Positions 15,881 to 24,193 of a stretch of DNA of 64,000 bases are shown in pieces. Both the position numbers and the translations under genes were made by a program. Location of the stretch: assembly GCF_011089875.1 (NCBI RefSeq), contig NZ_JAANAS010000033.1, forward strand, positions 1-64,000. Reading direction: 5' to 3'. Position 1 is the first letter of the stretch. Every line of letters starts with the position of its first letter. The notes beneath the pieces are model-generated. The model was not told the DNA's origin and ran no database searches. It saw only the letters and a program-made list of their open reading frames with translations. Source of the stretch: Psychroflexus maritimus (GTDB taxonomy: Bacteria; Bacteroidota; Bacteroidia; Flavobacteriales; Flavobacteriaceae).

Positions 15881-16912
15881 ATGCAACTGTACAATAAATT
15901 AAGTGCTAAAGAAAGAGAACAATTAATTGATGAAGCTGGAGAAGAACGGCTCACCATCTCTTTCTATACGTACGCCAAAATTGGAAATCCACAACTTTTT
16001 AGAAACCACCTTTTTGTGGCCTGGGACCAAATGCAGGTTTTAGGAAGAATTTATGTGGCTCACGAAGGAATCAACGCTCAACTTTCCGTTCCTGCTAAAG
16101 GTTTTAACGCGTTTAAAAACTTTTTAGACCAGATTTACTTTCTTGAAAACGTGCGTTTAAATATTGCCATTGAGCAGTACAATAAATCCTTTTTGAAGCT
16201 CAAAGTAAAGGTTCGTGATAAAATTGTGGCCGACGGACTTAATGATGATACTTTTGATGTAAGGAACAAAGGTGTTCATGTAGATGCGGATCAGTTTAAC
16301 GAACTTATTGAAGATCCGAATACGGTTTTGGTAGATATGCGTAATCATTACGAAAGTGAAATAGGTCATTTTAAAAATGCAGTTACTCCTGATGTAGATA
16401 CCTTTAGAGAAAGTCTAGATATTATTGAAAACGACTTAAAAGATCATAAAGAAGATAAAAACTTAGTGATGTATTGTACCGGTGGAATTCGTTGTGAAAA
16501 AGCAAGTGCCTACTACAAACACAAGGGCTTTAAGAATGTGTTTCAGCTTAACGGCGGAATTATTGAATACACCCGGCAAGTCAATGAAAAAGGCTTAGAA
16601 AATAAGTTTTTAGGGAAGAATTTTGTTTTTGATGAAAGACGCGCTGAAAAAATTTCAGATGAGGTAATTGCCAAATGCCATCAATGTGGAAAAGCATGCG
16701 ATACACACGTGAATTGTGCCAATGATGCTTGTCATTTACTATTTATTCAATGTGATGAATGTGCCCAAAAAATGGATGATTGTTGTTCAGACCATTGTAA
16801 GGAAATTATTCAACTTCCTTATGAAGAGCAAAAGAAACTTCGCGCAGGAAAACACAATAGCAATAAAATCTTTAAAAAAGGAAGATCTCCTGTTTTGAAA
16901 TATAAAGTTTAA
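15881..16912 (+). CDS. trhO: oxygen-dependent tRNA uridine(34) hydroxylase TrhO
   Basis: A rhodanese-like protein of the TrhO/YceA family (343 residues), which forms 5-hydroxyuridine at the wobble position of certain tRNAs. The N-terminal domain (about 20-110) contains RIYVAHEGINAQLSVP. The rhodanese domain (about 130-240) carries VLVDMRNHYESEIGHF and the active loop MYCTGGIRCEKAS, with the catalytic Cys. The C-terminal ~80 residues are Cys-rich (CHQCGKACDTHVNC, CDECAQKMDDCCS), usual for the family and probably metal binding. It stands alone with its own promoter. Confidence 0.95.
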   Translation: MQLYNKLSAKEREQLIDEAGEERLTISFYTYAKIGNPQLFRNHLFVAWDQMQVLGRIYVAHEGINAQLSVPAKGFNAFKNFLDQIYFLENVRLNIAIEQYNKSFLKLKVKVRDKIVADGLNDDTFDVRNKGVHVDADQFNELIEDPNTVLVDMRNHYESEIGHFKNAVTPDVDTFRESLDIIENDLKDHKEDKNLVMYCTGGIRCEKASAYYKHKGFKNVFQLNGGIIEYTRQVNEKGLENKFLGKNFVFDERRAEKISDEVIAKCHQCGKACDTHVNCANDACHLLFIQCDECAQKMDDCCSDHCKEIIQLPYEEQKKLRAGKHNSNKIFKKGRSPVLKYKV

Positions 16913-17161
16913 TTCCAATTAGTTTTAGCTTGCTTACTTCGGTGTTAATCCACTTAAATGAGTGATTATACTCGAATTCAGGTTAATAAGCTATTGTTAC
17001 ACAAGGCAAGCTAGATTATAGAAATTACAGCAATAAGCTTAAGTTATAAAAAAGGAAAACGCCGAAAAAAATATGTATTTTTTACAAGGCGAACATTAAA
17101 AAATTAAGAATTATCTTTAATGTGAAATTTCAGGAAGTAGGCCTAGAGAAAACAAGACCCA
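16913..17161. other. intergenic region with a short dispersed motif
   Basis: No gene is seen in these 249 bp. Positions 16962-16988 carry GATTATACTCGAATTCAGG and a following GTTAATAA, a close copy of the motif at 69-95. Confidence 0.45.
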
Positions 17162-17593
17162 ATGAACCCCCGAATAATTAAATTGACCAACCAAGTAAGG
17201 TCAAAGTATTATAAATTTCTACCTGTTTTAGGAGTGGTGGCAGTTTTAATCGCATTATTACTTGGGTTCACTTCTAAAGATGCAAACAATGCCTCTACTT
17301 ACATCATTGGCTTATATGGGCTTGTGAATTTGTTTAATTACTTCACAAGACCAATGCACAATTATTTTGAATTCACTTCAAAGGGAATTTATAAACCACA
17401 AGAGTTTTGGTGTTTTGAGAAACGTGATTTCTTAGCCTATGAAGCCGTTGAAGAAGCAGTTTTTTTAGTAGGAGATTATGTTTTTAGAAACGCAGAAGTA
17501 GAGTTTAGAATTCCTAAGGAAATGATGTTTGCAAGAGACATCGAATTTCTAGAAGACCAATTACAAAAAGTAGCTTCAAAAAAACAAAATTAA
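17162..17593 (+). CDS. hypothetical two-TM membrane protein
   Basis: I do not recognise this 143-residue protein. It has a short basic N-terminus, two hydrophobic segments (about 20-36 and 47-62), then a soluble part of about 75 residues rich in aromatic and acidic positions (FEFTSKGIYKPQEFW), ending in a charged helix. The layout, two TM helices followed by a beta-rich tail, recalls small PH-like membrane proteins, but this is only a resemblance. It is alone: convergent with the M6-like gene and separated from trhO by 249 bp. Confidence 0.7.
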   Translation: MNPRIIKLTNQVRSKYYKFLPVLGVVAVLIALLLGFTSKDANNASTYIIGLYGLVNLFNYFTRPMHNYFEFTSKGIYKPQEFWCFEKRDFLAYEAVEEAVFLVGDYVFRNAEVEFRIPKEMMFARDIEFLEDQLQKVASKKQN

Positions 17594-17642
17594 GTTGGTT
17601 TAAACTCAACACCAAGTTAACAATTCAATGATATTAAGAAGC

Positions 17643-19829
17643 TTATTCATTTTTTATTCTGAAAAATTCTTCAGCTGAAAAGGCCACTTGGTCTATAATT
17701 ACTTTTGCTGTTGGATGAATTGAAAGTTGAACCTCGCCAACAATTAACTTCGCATTTTCAACAATTATTTTTGCATTTTCATGCATTTCGAAGAAGCTGC
17801 CATCAGTTAAATTAACTGAGGTGTTTTCTTGAATTAGCCAGGTTGAATTTTCGTTTAAAATTAATTTTCCTTCCGCTTCAACAGTAAAATTTGTGGGTTC
17901 AATAAAATCACCATCAACAGCCCTATAGCGATTTACCGTCTTACTTTTGTTCATTTGTAAGGTGTTGTTTTTTTTCAACTGAATAACTTCGCCAGCTGGC
18001 AAAATAATAGGGCCAGTCATTCTAAAATCATCTTCTATAATACCGTCCTTATAATTTACGCTAAGTAATAAGTCATTGTTTTTATCTTTAGAAAATTCGA
18101 TGCTTAAAGAATGTAGGATAACAGGAGCTAGTTGATTTTTTTCCCAATTCATGGCTTGAAAGTTGGTAATGGGCGGATTGGTGAAGGCGCTTATTTTAGA
18201 TTTTTTAATTGGTGCATTAGGCAAGTAATGGCCTCTTACTATTTCTTGGTTAATTTCATAAACATTGTGGCCATCAATGTATTTACTTCCTGCACCGTTA
18301 TTTCCTGTTGGTTGATCAATTTTGTTATTTTCGTTAAAATCGTGCCTAAACAACATGGCTTCATTTTGCCCTCCATACGCATTTTTTCCTTGGTTAGTTA
18401 GATTTAAAGCCCAGTTGTTCCAAGCGTAATGCCGGAGGTAAAAATCATCAAAAACATAGTCAAAGTTTCCTTTTCCATAGAGGGTTTTAATTCCGTTAGT
18501 TCCTTGACTATTAGTCGAAAAAACTTGAGTTCTTGAGGAAGCTACTTTTTCGGTAAAGGCAAAAACACCTAATTGATTTTGCTCAATTTTTTCACCATAA
18601 CGATCTTTGTTTTTTCTCCCTCTTCCATAAAAGGGATGTTTGTTTTTCCTATACTCAATCCATAGATATTCATTATCCTGGTGAGGTAATTTGATGCGCA
18701 TACTTTCATTTTTTCTCAAATAATCTTTGAGTAGGTAAGTAGAGTCAAAGTTTTTGTTCGCTTGCACATCGTGGGTAATTTCTGTCCATCCAGCGTACCA
18801 ACGTTCCCAAGCGTTAGCAATTGAAATTGTTCTAGCATAGGTGTCCATCATTCCCCAGCCATAAGGATAGAAAAAATAATTTCCTTCGGCTTTATTCGCT
18901 CCATTATAGTGGGGCAAACTTAGCATGGCATGACTTATTTCATGCAAGATAATTTCTAATTCGTGATGTAAATTGCGGTGGGTGTTAAACACCCTAATGC
19001 CTTCGTGGCTAACTTTAATTGGCGTTCCGTTTTTGTTGCCTATTACTTCATTGGCTCCTGTACCCATAATAGCTTTCCGCCATTGTACTCCATTTTTGCT
19101 TCCATTGGGGTGAGGCTTCCAATGTGGTGAATTCCTAAACAAAAGAATAACAAAATCTAATTGATGGTCTGCATATTCATTTTCTTTGACGAAATCACTT
19201 TGGTTAATTCCTTGGTAATTGGGTGAGTTTTTTCTAGAATCAAACCTAGACCAATCATAATCTGAAGGGTAAATTGATCTAATTTTTTCAAACACAAGTC
19301 GATTTAACTCATTCCTTCCTGCACTTGAAGAAGTTACTTTTGTAGGGTCTATCTTAATTGAAATTGCTTTTTGGGTTTCAGGATGCTTTAGGGTTTCAAA
19401 GTAAAATCGAAATTTTTGATTAGACATTTCATAGAAAAAAGCAGATAAATTATCTAAATTTTTATTGGCGTTGGCATCATGATTTTTGAACTGTGCATAA
19501 TCTTGATAACCCCATATTAAACTTTGATTTTTTTGAATGATTGATTTTTCGTTATGCATAGGAAAATCTTCGCCTATGGGCCAATATTTTAAATCATCAT
19601 GTACCTTCGGGTCTAAAAATTCCTCCTCAAAATCAACGTAAATAACCAAAGCTCTTAAATCGCCTTGCGGAAAAAAATACCGTCCAAAAACAGAAGACTT
19701 TTCATTTGGGTGTTCAAAAAAATTAGCATCAAATTCTGTTGCTGAGGGGCTTGCGGTTCTTTTAACTTGCTTTGAAGAGGTACAAGCAAAAAGTAAGCTA
19801 CTAACTAATATGAAGTAAAAAATTCGCAT
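17643..19829 (-). CDS. M6-like metalloprotease domain lipoprotein
   Basis: A 728-residue protein with a lipoprotein signal (SSLLFACTSSK, lipobox Cys16). The middle carries a zinc-peptidase-like motif, HEISHAMLSLPHY near residue 295, and a following YGWGMMDTY. The pattern resembles M6 (immune inhibitor A-type) peptidases, in which HExxH is followed by an LP-xY stretch and a Met-containing turn. The C-terminal ~130 residues form repeated short strands (LILNENSTWLIQENTSVNLT), like a small beta-helix. It is probably a surface or periplasmic peptidase. The third zinc ligand cannot be fixed by eye. The start codon follows a -7-like TAACTTTA by only 3 nt. Confidence 0.75.
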   Translation of the reverse strand: MRIFYFILVSSLLFACTSSKQVKRTASPSATEFDANFFEHPNEKSSVFGRYFFPQGDLRALVIYVDFEEEFLDPKVHDDLKYWPIGEDFPMHNEKSIIQKNQSLIWGYQDYAQFKNHDANANKNLDNLSAFFYEMSNQKFRFYFETLKHPETQKAISIKIDPTKVTSSSAGRNELNRLVFEKIRSIYPSDYDWSRFDSRKNSPNYQGINQSDFVKENEYADHQLDFVILLFRNSPHWKPHPNGSKNGVQWRKAIMGTGANEVIGNKNGTPIKVSHEGIRVFNTHRNLHHELEIILHEISHAMLSLPHYNGANKAEGNYFFYPYGWGMMDTYARTISIANAWERWYAGWTEITHDVQANKNFDSTYLLKDYLRKNESMRIKLPHQDNEYLWIEYRKNKHPFYGRGRKNKDRYGEKIEQNQLGVFAFTEKVASSRTQVFSTNSQGTNGIKTLYGKGNFDYVFDDFYLRHYAWNNWALNLTNQGKNAYGGQNEAMLFRHDFNENNKIDQPTGNNGAGSKYIDGHNVYEINQEIVRGHYLPNAPIKKSKISAFTNPPITNFQAMNWEKNQLAPVILHSLSIEFSKDKNNDLLLSVNYKDGIIEDDFRMTGPIILPAGEVIQLKKNNTLQMNKSKTVNRYRAVDGDFIEPTNFTVEAEGKLILNENSTWLIQENTSVNLTDGSFFEMHENAKIIVENAKLIVGEVQLSIHPTAKVIIDQVAFSAEEFFRIKNE

Positions 19830-19832
19830 GGG

Positions 19833-19840
19833 TAAAGTTA
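19833..19840 (-). promoter_or_regulatory. -7-like element TAACTTTA before the M6-like gene
   Basis: Minus strand, one base from TAnnTTTG, 3 nt before the ATG at 19829. This implies little or no leader. Confidence 0.35.
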
Positions 19841-19938
19841 AACATCTATTTTAAATTAAAAACAATATGTCATTGTAATTGCTAATTTATGAAAGGCTTT
19901 ATAATTAAATTGACTTTAAAATTGTAATTTTAGATTTT

Positions 19939-19946
19939 TATTTTTG
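19939..19946 (+). promoter_or_regulatory. -7 element TATTTTTG of the TPR gene
   Basis: An exact TAnnTTTG match. The ATG at 19950 follows after 3 nt (CAC), so the transcript would be leaderless or nearly so. This excludes the in-frame TTG at 19944. Confidence 0.55.
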
Positions 19947-19949
19947 CAC

Positions 19950-21731
19950 ATGAAATACCTATTAATTTCCATAAGTTTTTTTTTATTTCAGTTAGTTGAT
20001 GCGCAATCTATCAATTTAGCTGAAAATTACATGAATCAAGGTGAATATGAAAAAGCCAATGCCTTATACAAGCAGCTTTATCAAAAAAATAAGCGCAATC
20101 AAAAGTATTTATTGGGTTTAAGTGAATCTTACTTAGAATTAGAACAACTTGTGGAAGCAGAAAAATTACTTCAAACTTACTTAGGAAATTCGTTACGTTA
20201 TCCAAACATCAATGTTGAATTAGGTCAGGTTTTGATTTTGCAAGCGAAAGACGAAAAAGCTTCAGCAGAATTTCAAAAAGCGCTAGACGCCGTTTCAGAA
20301 AACCCCAATTATGCGTATTCGGTAGGTAACGCATTTCAGCAGTACAACTTATTAGATTTAGCAATTGAAGCTTATGAACGCGCTAACTCCATTAATCCGC
20401 GGGTAAATTATAAAATCCAATTAGCCCGTTTGTATGGTGAGCAAGGCAATTTAGAAAAAATGTTTACCAACTACCTTTATTTAATTGTAGATAATCCTAA
20501 TTATTTAAATGTTGTAAGTAGGAATTTTAATGATTTCATTACCAAGAATCCAAAAAATGAAGCTAATCAACTCTTGAAAAAGACCTTGTTAAAAATGCTA
20601 AATGAAGCACCTAATGTAATTTATAATCAGTTGCTTAGTTGGTTGTTTGTGCAAGAAGAAGCGTATAAAAAAGCCTTTGCTCAAGAGCGGGCAATTTACC
20701 AACGTAGTGAAGAACAAAGTTTTAATCGCCTTTTTGAATTAGCTGAAGTAGCAAGTACTTCTTCGCATTTTGAGGAAGCTCTTTTGGTGTATAATTACAT
20801 CATTGAAAAAGCTCCTTATTCAAGTTTAAAACTCAAAGCTAAAGATGCACAATTAAGTTTACGAATTCAATTTGAGGGAGCTTCTAGTTTTGCTTCAATT
20901 GAAGAGGAATACCAAGCTATGATTACCAATTACTCGCCACAAGAAAGTTTGTTTTTGCAGCTCAATTATGCTAAGTTCAAGGCTTTTCAACTTAAAGAAC
21001 GTAAGCAAGCCATTCAATTTACAAAAAAACTTTTAGCAGGCAAACTCAACGCTTTTGCTGAAGCACAAATAAAAATGCTTTTGGCAGATATTTTTGTATT
21101 GGAAGGGAAATTTAATCAAGCTTTACTGTACTACACGCAAATAGAAAAAATTCTTAAAAATAACGAGTTAGCCCAGGAAGCGCGATTTAAAGTCGCAAAA
21201 ACCAGTTACTACAAAGGCGATTTTGAGTGGGCACTTACGCAGTTACAGGTGCTAAAGAAATCTACTTCGCAACAGATTTCTAATGATGCTATTGAGCTTT
21301 CTAGACATATTAAAGACAATTCTTACCAAGATTCTATACAAACGGCATTACAAAAAGTAGCTAAAGCAGATTTATTGGCTTTTCAAGAAAAAAATGAAGC
21401 TGCTTTAAGCACTTTGCAAGAAGTTATTAAAACCTTTGAATCTGAACCTATAGAAGATGAAGCCTTGTATAGGATGGGGCAAATTAATGAAAAACTTGGA
21501 AATTATAAACAAGCAGCATTAGCCTATCAACGTATTATAGATTACTTTAGAGCGGATGTATTAGCCGATAACGCTTATTTTAGATTAGCTGAAATTCATC
21601 GACTTTACTTAGACCAACCCGATTTGGCAATGGAGTTTTATGAGCAACTAATTTTTAATCATCAAGACAGTATTTTTTATGTCAAATCGCAAAAAGAATA
21701 CCGCCGTTTAAGAGGCGATTTAATTGACTAA
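19950..21731 (+). CDS. tetratricopeptide repeat protein
   Basis: A secreted or periplasmic TPR protein of 593 residues. A signal peptide (about 1-19, FFLFQLVDAQ) is followed by helix-turn-helix repeats across the length. Clear TPR units include AENYMNQGEYEKANALYKQL near 25-45, AIEAYERANSINPRVNYKIQ and QALLYYTQIEKILKNNELAQ, and EALYRMGQINEKLGNYKQAA near 520. No enzymatic domain is visible, so it is a likely protein-protein scaffold. The start at 19950 is set by the signal peptide and by the adjoining promoter. A bidirectional terminator follows the gene. Confidence 0.85.
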   Translation: MKYLLISISFFLFQLVDAQSINLAENYMNQGEYEKANALYKQLYQKNKRNQKYLLGLSESYLELEQLVEAEKLLQTYLGNSLRYPNINVELGQVLILQAKDEKASAEFQKALDAVSENPNYAYSVGNAFQQYNLLDLAIEAYERANSINPRVNYKIQLARLYGEQGNLEKMFTNYLYLIVDNPNYLNVVSRNFNDFITKNPKNEANQLLKKTLLKMLNEAPNVIYNQLLSWLFVQEEAYKKAFAQERAIYQRSEEQSFNRLFELAEVASTSSHFEEALLVYNYIIEKAPYSSLKLKAKDAQLSLRIQFEGASSFASIEEEYQAMITNYSPQESLFLQLNYAKFKAFQLKERKQAIQFTKKLLAGKLNAFAEAQIKMLLADIFVLEGKFNQALLYYTQIEKILKNNELAQEARFKVAKTSYYKGDFEWALTQLQVLKKSTSQQISNDAIELSRHIKDNSYQDSIQTALQKVAKADLLAFQEKNEAALSTLQEVIKTFESEPIEDEALYRMGQINEKLGNYKQAALAYQRIIDYFRADVLADNAYFRLAEIHRLYLDQPDLAMEFYEQLIFNHQDSIFYVKSQKEYRRLRGDLID

Positions 21732-21763
21732 CTGAAATAATCTATTGGTTTAGTGACCTCATA

Positions 21764-21797
21764 AAAAATACCGCTTTATTGTAAAGTCGGTATTTTT
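21764..21797. terminator. bidirectional terminator between TPR gene and greA
   Basis: AAAAATACCGCTTTA (21764-21778) and TAAAGTCGGTATTTTT (21782-21797) pair with a single bulge. Flanking A- and T-tracts would serve both the plus-strand TPR gene and the minus-strand greA. Confidence 0.85.
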
Positions 21798-21813
21798 AGT
21801 GGAAGTTTAGTAA

Positions 21814-22287
21814 CTACCTACTTACTTCAATAATTTCAAATTTAATTTTTCCGTTAGGAATTTCAATCTCTGCTTCTTCGCCAGCTTTTTTTCCAAGTAA
21901 ACCTTTCCCAATGGGAGAATCTACAGAAATTTTTCCTGTTTTTAAATCGGCTTCACTTTGAGCCACCAAAGTATAAGTCATTTCTTGTTTGTTGGTCAAG
22001 TTTTTAAGCTTTACTTTAGAGTGAATTAATACCTTTGAAGTATCTAATTGAGACTCATCTATCACGCGCGCATTGGCCACAACTTCTTCTAATTTAGAAA
22101 TGCGCATTTCTAGCATTCCTTGTGCTTCTTTTGCAGCATCATATTCTGCATTCTCACTTAAATCTCCTTTATCCCTGGCATCTGCAATAGCTTGCGAAGC
22201 CTTAGGGCGCTCTACATCCCTTAATTGATCTAACTCTGCTTTGAGTTTTTTCAAGCCTTCTTCAGTATAATAAGATACTTTACTCAT
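21814..22287 (-). CDS. greA: transcription elongation factor GreA
   Basis: Rescues backtracked RNA polymerase by stimulating transcript cleavage. The protein has 157 residues, the standard length. The N-terminal coiled coil (about 1-75) holds the tip sequence DARDKGDLSENAEYDAAKE, with the acidic residues that reach the polymerase active site. The C-terminal FKBP-like domain includes DSPIGKGLLGKKAGEEAEI. It is transcribed alone from a -7 element at 22350-22357. The 5' leader contains an intrinsic terminator-like hairpin between promoter and start codon, which suggests attenuation. Confidence 0.97.
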   Translation of the reverse strand: MSKVSYYTEEGLKKLKAELDQLRDVERPKASQAIADARDKGDLSENAEYDAAKEAQGMLEMRISKLEEVVANARVIDESQLDTSKVLIHSKVKLKNLTNKQEMTYTLVAQSEADLKTGKISVDSPIGKGLLGKKAGEEAEIEIPNGKIKFEIIEVSR

Positions 22288-22304
22288 ATTTTTTCGTTTT
22301 AACT

Positions 22305-22344
22305 ATAAAAAATAAAAAGAATCCCGACTTGCGTACAGGATTCT
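22305..22344 (-). terminator. terminator-like hairpin in the greA leader
   Basis: On the minus strand, AGAATCC (from 22344) pairs with GGATTCT (to 22318). Extra inner pairs close a GCAA tetraloop, and a U-rich run (A-tract 22305-22317) follows. It starts about where transcription from the -7 element should begin. No upstream gene points into it, so it is not the end of another transcript. Confidence 0.75.
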
Positions 22345-22349
22345 AAATA

Positions 22350-22357
22350 CAAATGTA
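22350..22357 (-). promoter_or_regulatory. -7 element TACATTTG of greA
   Basis: An exact TAnnTTTG match on the minus strand, 62 nt before the greA ATG and directly upstream of the leader hairpin. Confidence 0.6.
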
Positions 22358-22358
22358 A

Positions 22359-22366
22359 TAAATTTG
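22359..22366 (+). promoter_or_regulatory. -7 element TAAATTTG of the Rieske-like lipoprotein gene
   Basis: An exact TAnnTTTG match followed by C on the plus strand, 74 nt before the ATG at 22441. It abuts the divergent greA promoter. Confidence 0.5.
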
Positions 22367-22440
22367 CAGCATACTATCAATTAGAAAGCATTAAAATGCT
22401 TTAAATTTGATAATGAATGATTTAAAACACCAGAAATCCC

Positions 22441-22896
22441 ATGGCATTCACCTTTAAAAACAATATCAATAAATTCAGCATTTTCTTGCTCATGCTTTTT
22501 GTGTTTCCTTTTTTTTCCTGCGAAGATGACGATTTAAGACGCGATAATCCAAATCTTTTAAATCTGCGCTTTGAAATTACTTTAAATACTTCGTTGCCAG
22601 CTTACAATCAGCTTAATTTTGCTGGAAATGCTATTTATTATCCTGGCGTTGCTAACAAAGGATTAATTGTTTTTAATACCGGTGGCGGAATTCTTGCTTG
22701 GGATGCAGCCGATCCCAACCTAACACCAAGAGATTGCTCGCTTTTAAGTATTCAAGGTTTTGAGGCTGTTTCTAATTGTGATCCGCCTAATTCTTACGAT
22801 TTGTATAGTGGTCAACCTAATCAAGACGGTTTGCAGTATCCTTTGTACAGCTACCGTGTTCAAGAGTCTGGAAATACAATTCGAATCTTTAATTAA
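22441..22896 (+). CDS. Rieske-fold-like lipoprotein, ligands degenerate
   Basis: A lipoprotein of 151 residues (signal and lipobox LFVFPFFSC). The rest follows the small flavobacterial Rieske-fold proteins: LRFEITLNTSLPAYNQLNF, IYYPGVANKGLIVFNTGGG, then the cluster region and a final YRVQESGNTIRIFN. The [2Fe-2S] ligand pairs (C-x-H ... C-x-x-H) are not intact: the first site reads DAADPNLTPRDCS and the second NCDPPNSYDL, with no His. It therefore probably binds no Rieske cluster, or the fold is used for another purpose. The 3' end overlaps the convergent ABC gene by 8 nt. Confidence 0.65.
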   Translation: MAFTFKNNINKFSIFLLMLFVFPFFSCEDDDLRRDNPNLLNLRFEITLNTSLPAYNQLNFAGNAIYYPGVANKGLIVFNTGGGILAWDAADPNLTPRDCSLLSIQGFEAVSNCDPPNSYDLYSGQPNQDGLQYPLYSYRVQESGNTIRIFN

Positions 22897-23863
22897 GTTT
22901 TCTTTTGGCCAAATCAACTTCAATTTTAATACTACTAATTGTTTGCTCTGGCAAAGCTGAAGAATGAGTAAAATACACTTTTTTGTTGGCCAAGAAAGCT
23001 TCAATTAAATAATGATTTCCTTTAAAATAAGCTGAATGTATCTTTGCTTTGAGAGAAGCTTCTGAAGTGACTGAAATTTCATGAGGATAAACTACAAATT
23101 CCTCATTATGCAAATACGCTTCTAGTTGAAGCATTTTTCCGTTAATGATATTCATTTCACCAAGCAATGAGGCGGTATATTTAGTTTTAGGCGAATGATA
23201 TACCTGTTGCATTGGCCGGTAATCTATGATTTCACCTGCTCGTAAAACAAGGCAATCATCTCCAAAACTTAGAAAATCGTCTGGGTCATGGGTAGCAAAT
23301 AAACAGGTAATGCCTTTTTGTTTCAAGTAAGCAAATAAATTTCTTCTAAGTTGATTGCGTTGATGCACATCTATATGACTAAAAGGTTCGTCTAAAAGTA
23401 ATAAATCTGGGGTTTTTGCCAAGACTTTAGCCAAAGCAACCCGCTGTTTTTGACCGCCACTTAACCGATTAACTTTCGTGTCTGCATAATCTTCAAGACC
23501 AACAACTTCTAGCAACTGCCGACTTATTTTCTGGTTTTTTTTGGGATACATTCTAGAAAGAGGAGCTTTGATGTTCTCTGAAACACTAGTATAAGGCATG
23601 ACATTAAATTCTTGGGTAAGGTATTTGATGTTGTCATGTGCTGCAACTAACTTTTTCTTAGGGTCTAAAATCTTTTCAGAATTCCACAGTATTTCACCTT
23701 TTTGCGGGAGTAAATTTCCATGAATAAGTGATAGTAAAGTGCTTTTACCCGCTCCACTTTCTCCGATTAAAGCGACCTGCTTACCTTGTATAATAGACAG
23801 GTTAATACCTTTTAAGATAGTTTTTTCTTGATAAGCAAAAGTAAGATTCTCTATACTAAGCAC
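22889..23863 (-). CDS. ABC transporter ATP-binding protein
   Basis: An ATPase subunit of 324 residues. All core motifs are intact: Walker A GESGAGKSTLL near residue 36, Q-loop LTQEFN near 88, signature LSGGQKQRVALAK near 137, Walker B LLLLDEPFSHID and the H-loop ATHDPDD. About 85 residues follow the nucleotide-binding domain and look TOBE-like, as in PotA/ModC-type importers. No permease or binding protein is adjacent, so the substrate is unknown. The frame begins with GTG at 23863 (MLSIENLTFAYQ), which fits the usual start of the domain. It lies upstream of nothing on its own strand and ends convergent with the Rieske-like gene. Confidence 0.9.
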   Translation of the reverse strand: MLSIENLTFAYQEKTILKGINLSIIQGKQVALIGESGAGKSTLLSLIHGNLLPQKGEILWNSEKILDPKKKLVAAHDNIKYLTQEFNVMPYTSVSENIKAPLSRMYPKKNQKISRQLLEVVGLEDYADTKVNRLSGGQKQRVALAKVLAKTPDLLLLDEPFSHIDVHQRNQLRRNLFAYLKQKGITCLFATHDPDDFLSFGDDCLVLRAGEIIDYRPMQQVYHSPKTKYTASLLGEMNIINGKMLQLEAYLHNEEFVVYPHEISVTSEASLKAKIHSAYFKGNHYLIEAFLANKKVYFTHSSALPEQTISSIKIEVDLAKRKLN

Positions 23864-23875
23864 TAGTAGTTAGTA

Positions 23876-23901
23876 AAAAAGCCCGACGATTAGTCAGGCT
23901 T
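23876..23901 (-). terminator. terminator after tatA
   Basis: AAGCCCGAC (23879-23887) and GTCAGGCTT (23893-23901) pair, with one U-G wobble in the minus-strand RNA and a 5-nt loop. A U-run follows. Confidence 0.75.
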
Positions 23902-23926
23902 AAATTTATATTGAAAAAAAGTAAAT

Positions 23927-24127
23927 TTATTTAATTGACTTAGAATCCTCTCCGTTTTCAGGAGTGTCTTCTTTAGAAGCGTCTTTAAATTCTTTAATTC
24001 CGCTACCTAAACCTCGCATTAATTCTGGTATTTTTTTGCCGCCAAACAACAGCAATAAAGCCAGCACAATAAGTACAATTTGCCAAGGTCCCATCATGTA
24101 AATAGTTGCTAATAAATTCATATCCAT
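23927..24127 (-). CDS. tatA: twin-arginine translocase subunit TatA/TatE
   Basis: The pore-forming small subunit of the Tat pathway, which exports folded proteins (66 residues). It has one N-terminal transmembrane helix ([15 protein letters not shown]), the conserved [22 protein letters not shown] hinge and amphipathic helix (seen at about 28-48), and a short acidic tail ending GEDSKSIK. tatC is not in the window; in flavobacteria it is often elsewhere. Translation could begin at the first or third residue (MDM), with no effect on the domain. A terminator follows. Confidence 0.92.
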   Translation of the reverse strand: MDMNLLATIYMMGPWQIVLIVLALLLLFGGKKIPELMRGLGSGIKEFKDASKEDTPENGEDSKSIK

Positions 24128-24193
24128 ATTATTTGATGCAAAATTAAGTATAAAAAGCTAAAAAGAGCTTCATGTAATCTTAAATTTTGAAGT

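Noticed and set aside
22744-23004. ORFs on both strands near 22744-23004
   Set aside because: They fall across the convergent ends of the Rieske-like and ABC genes, both of which are well supported in other frames.
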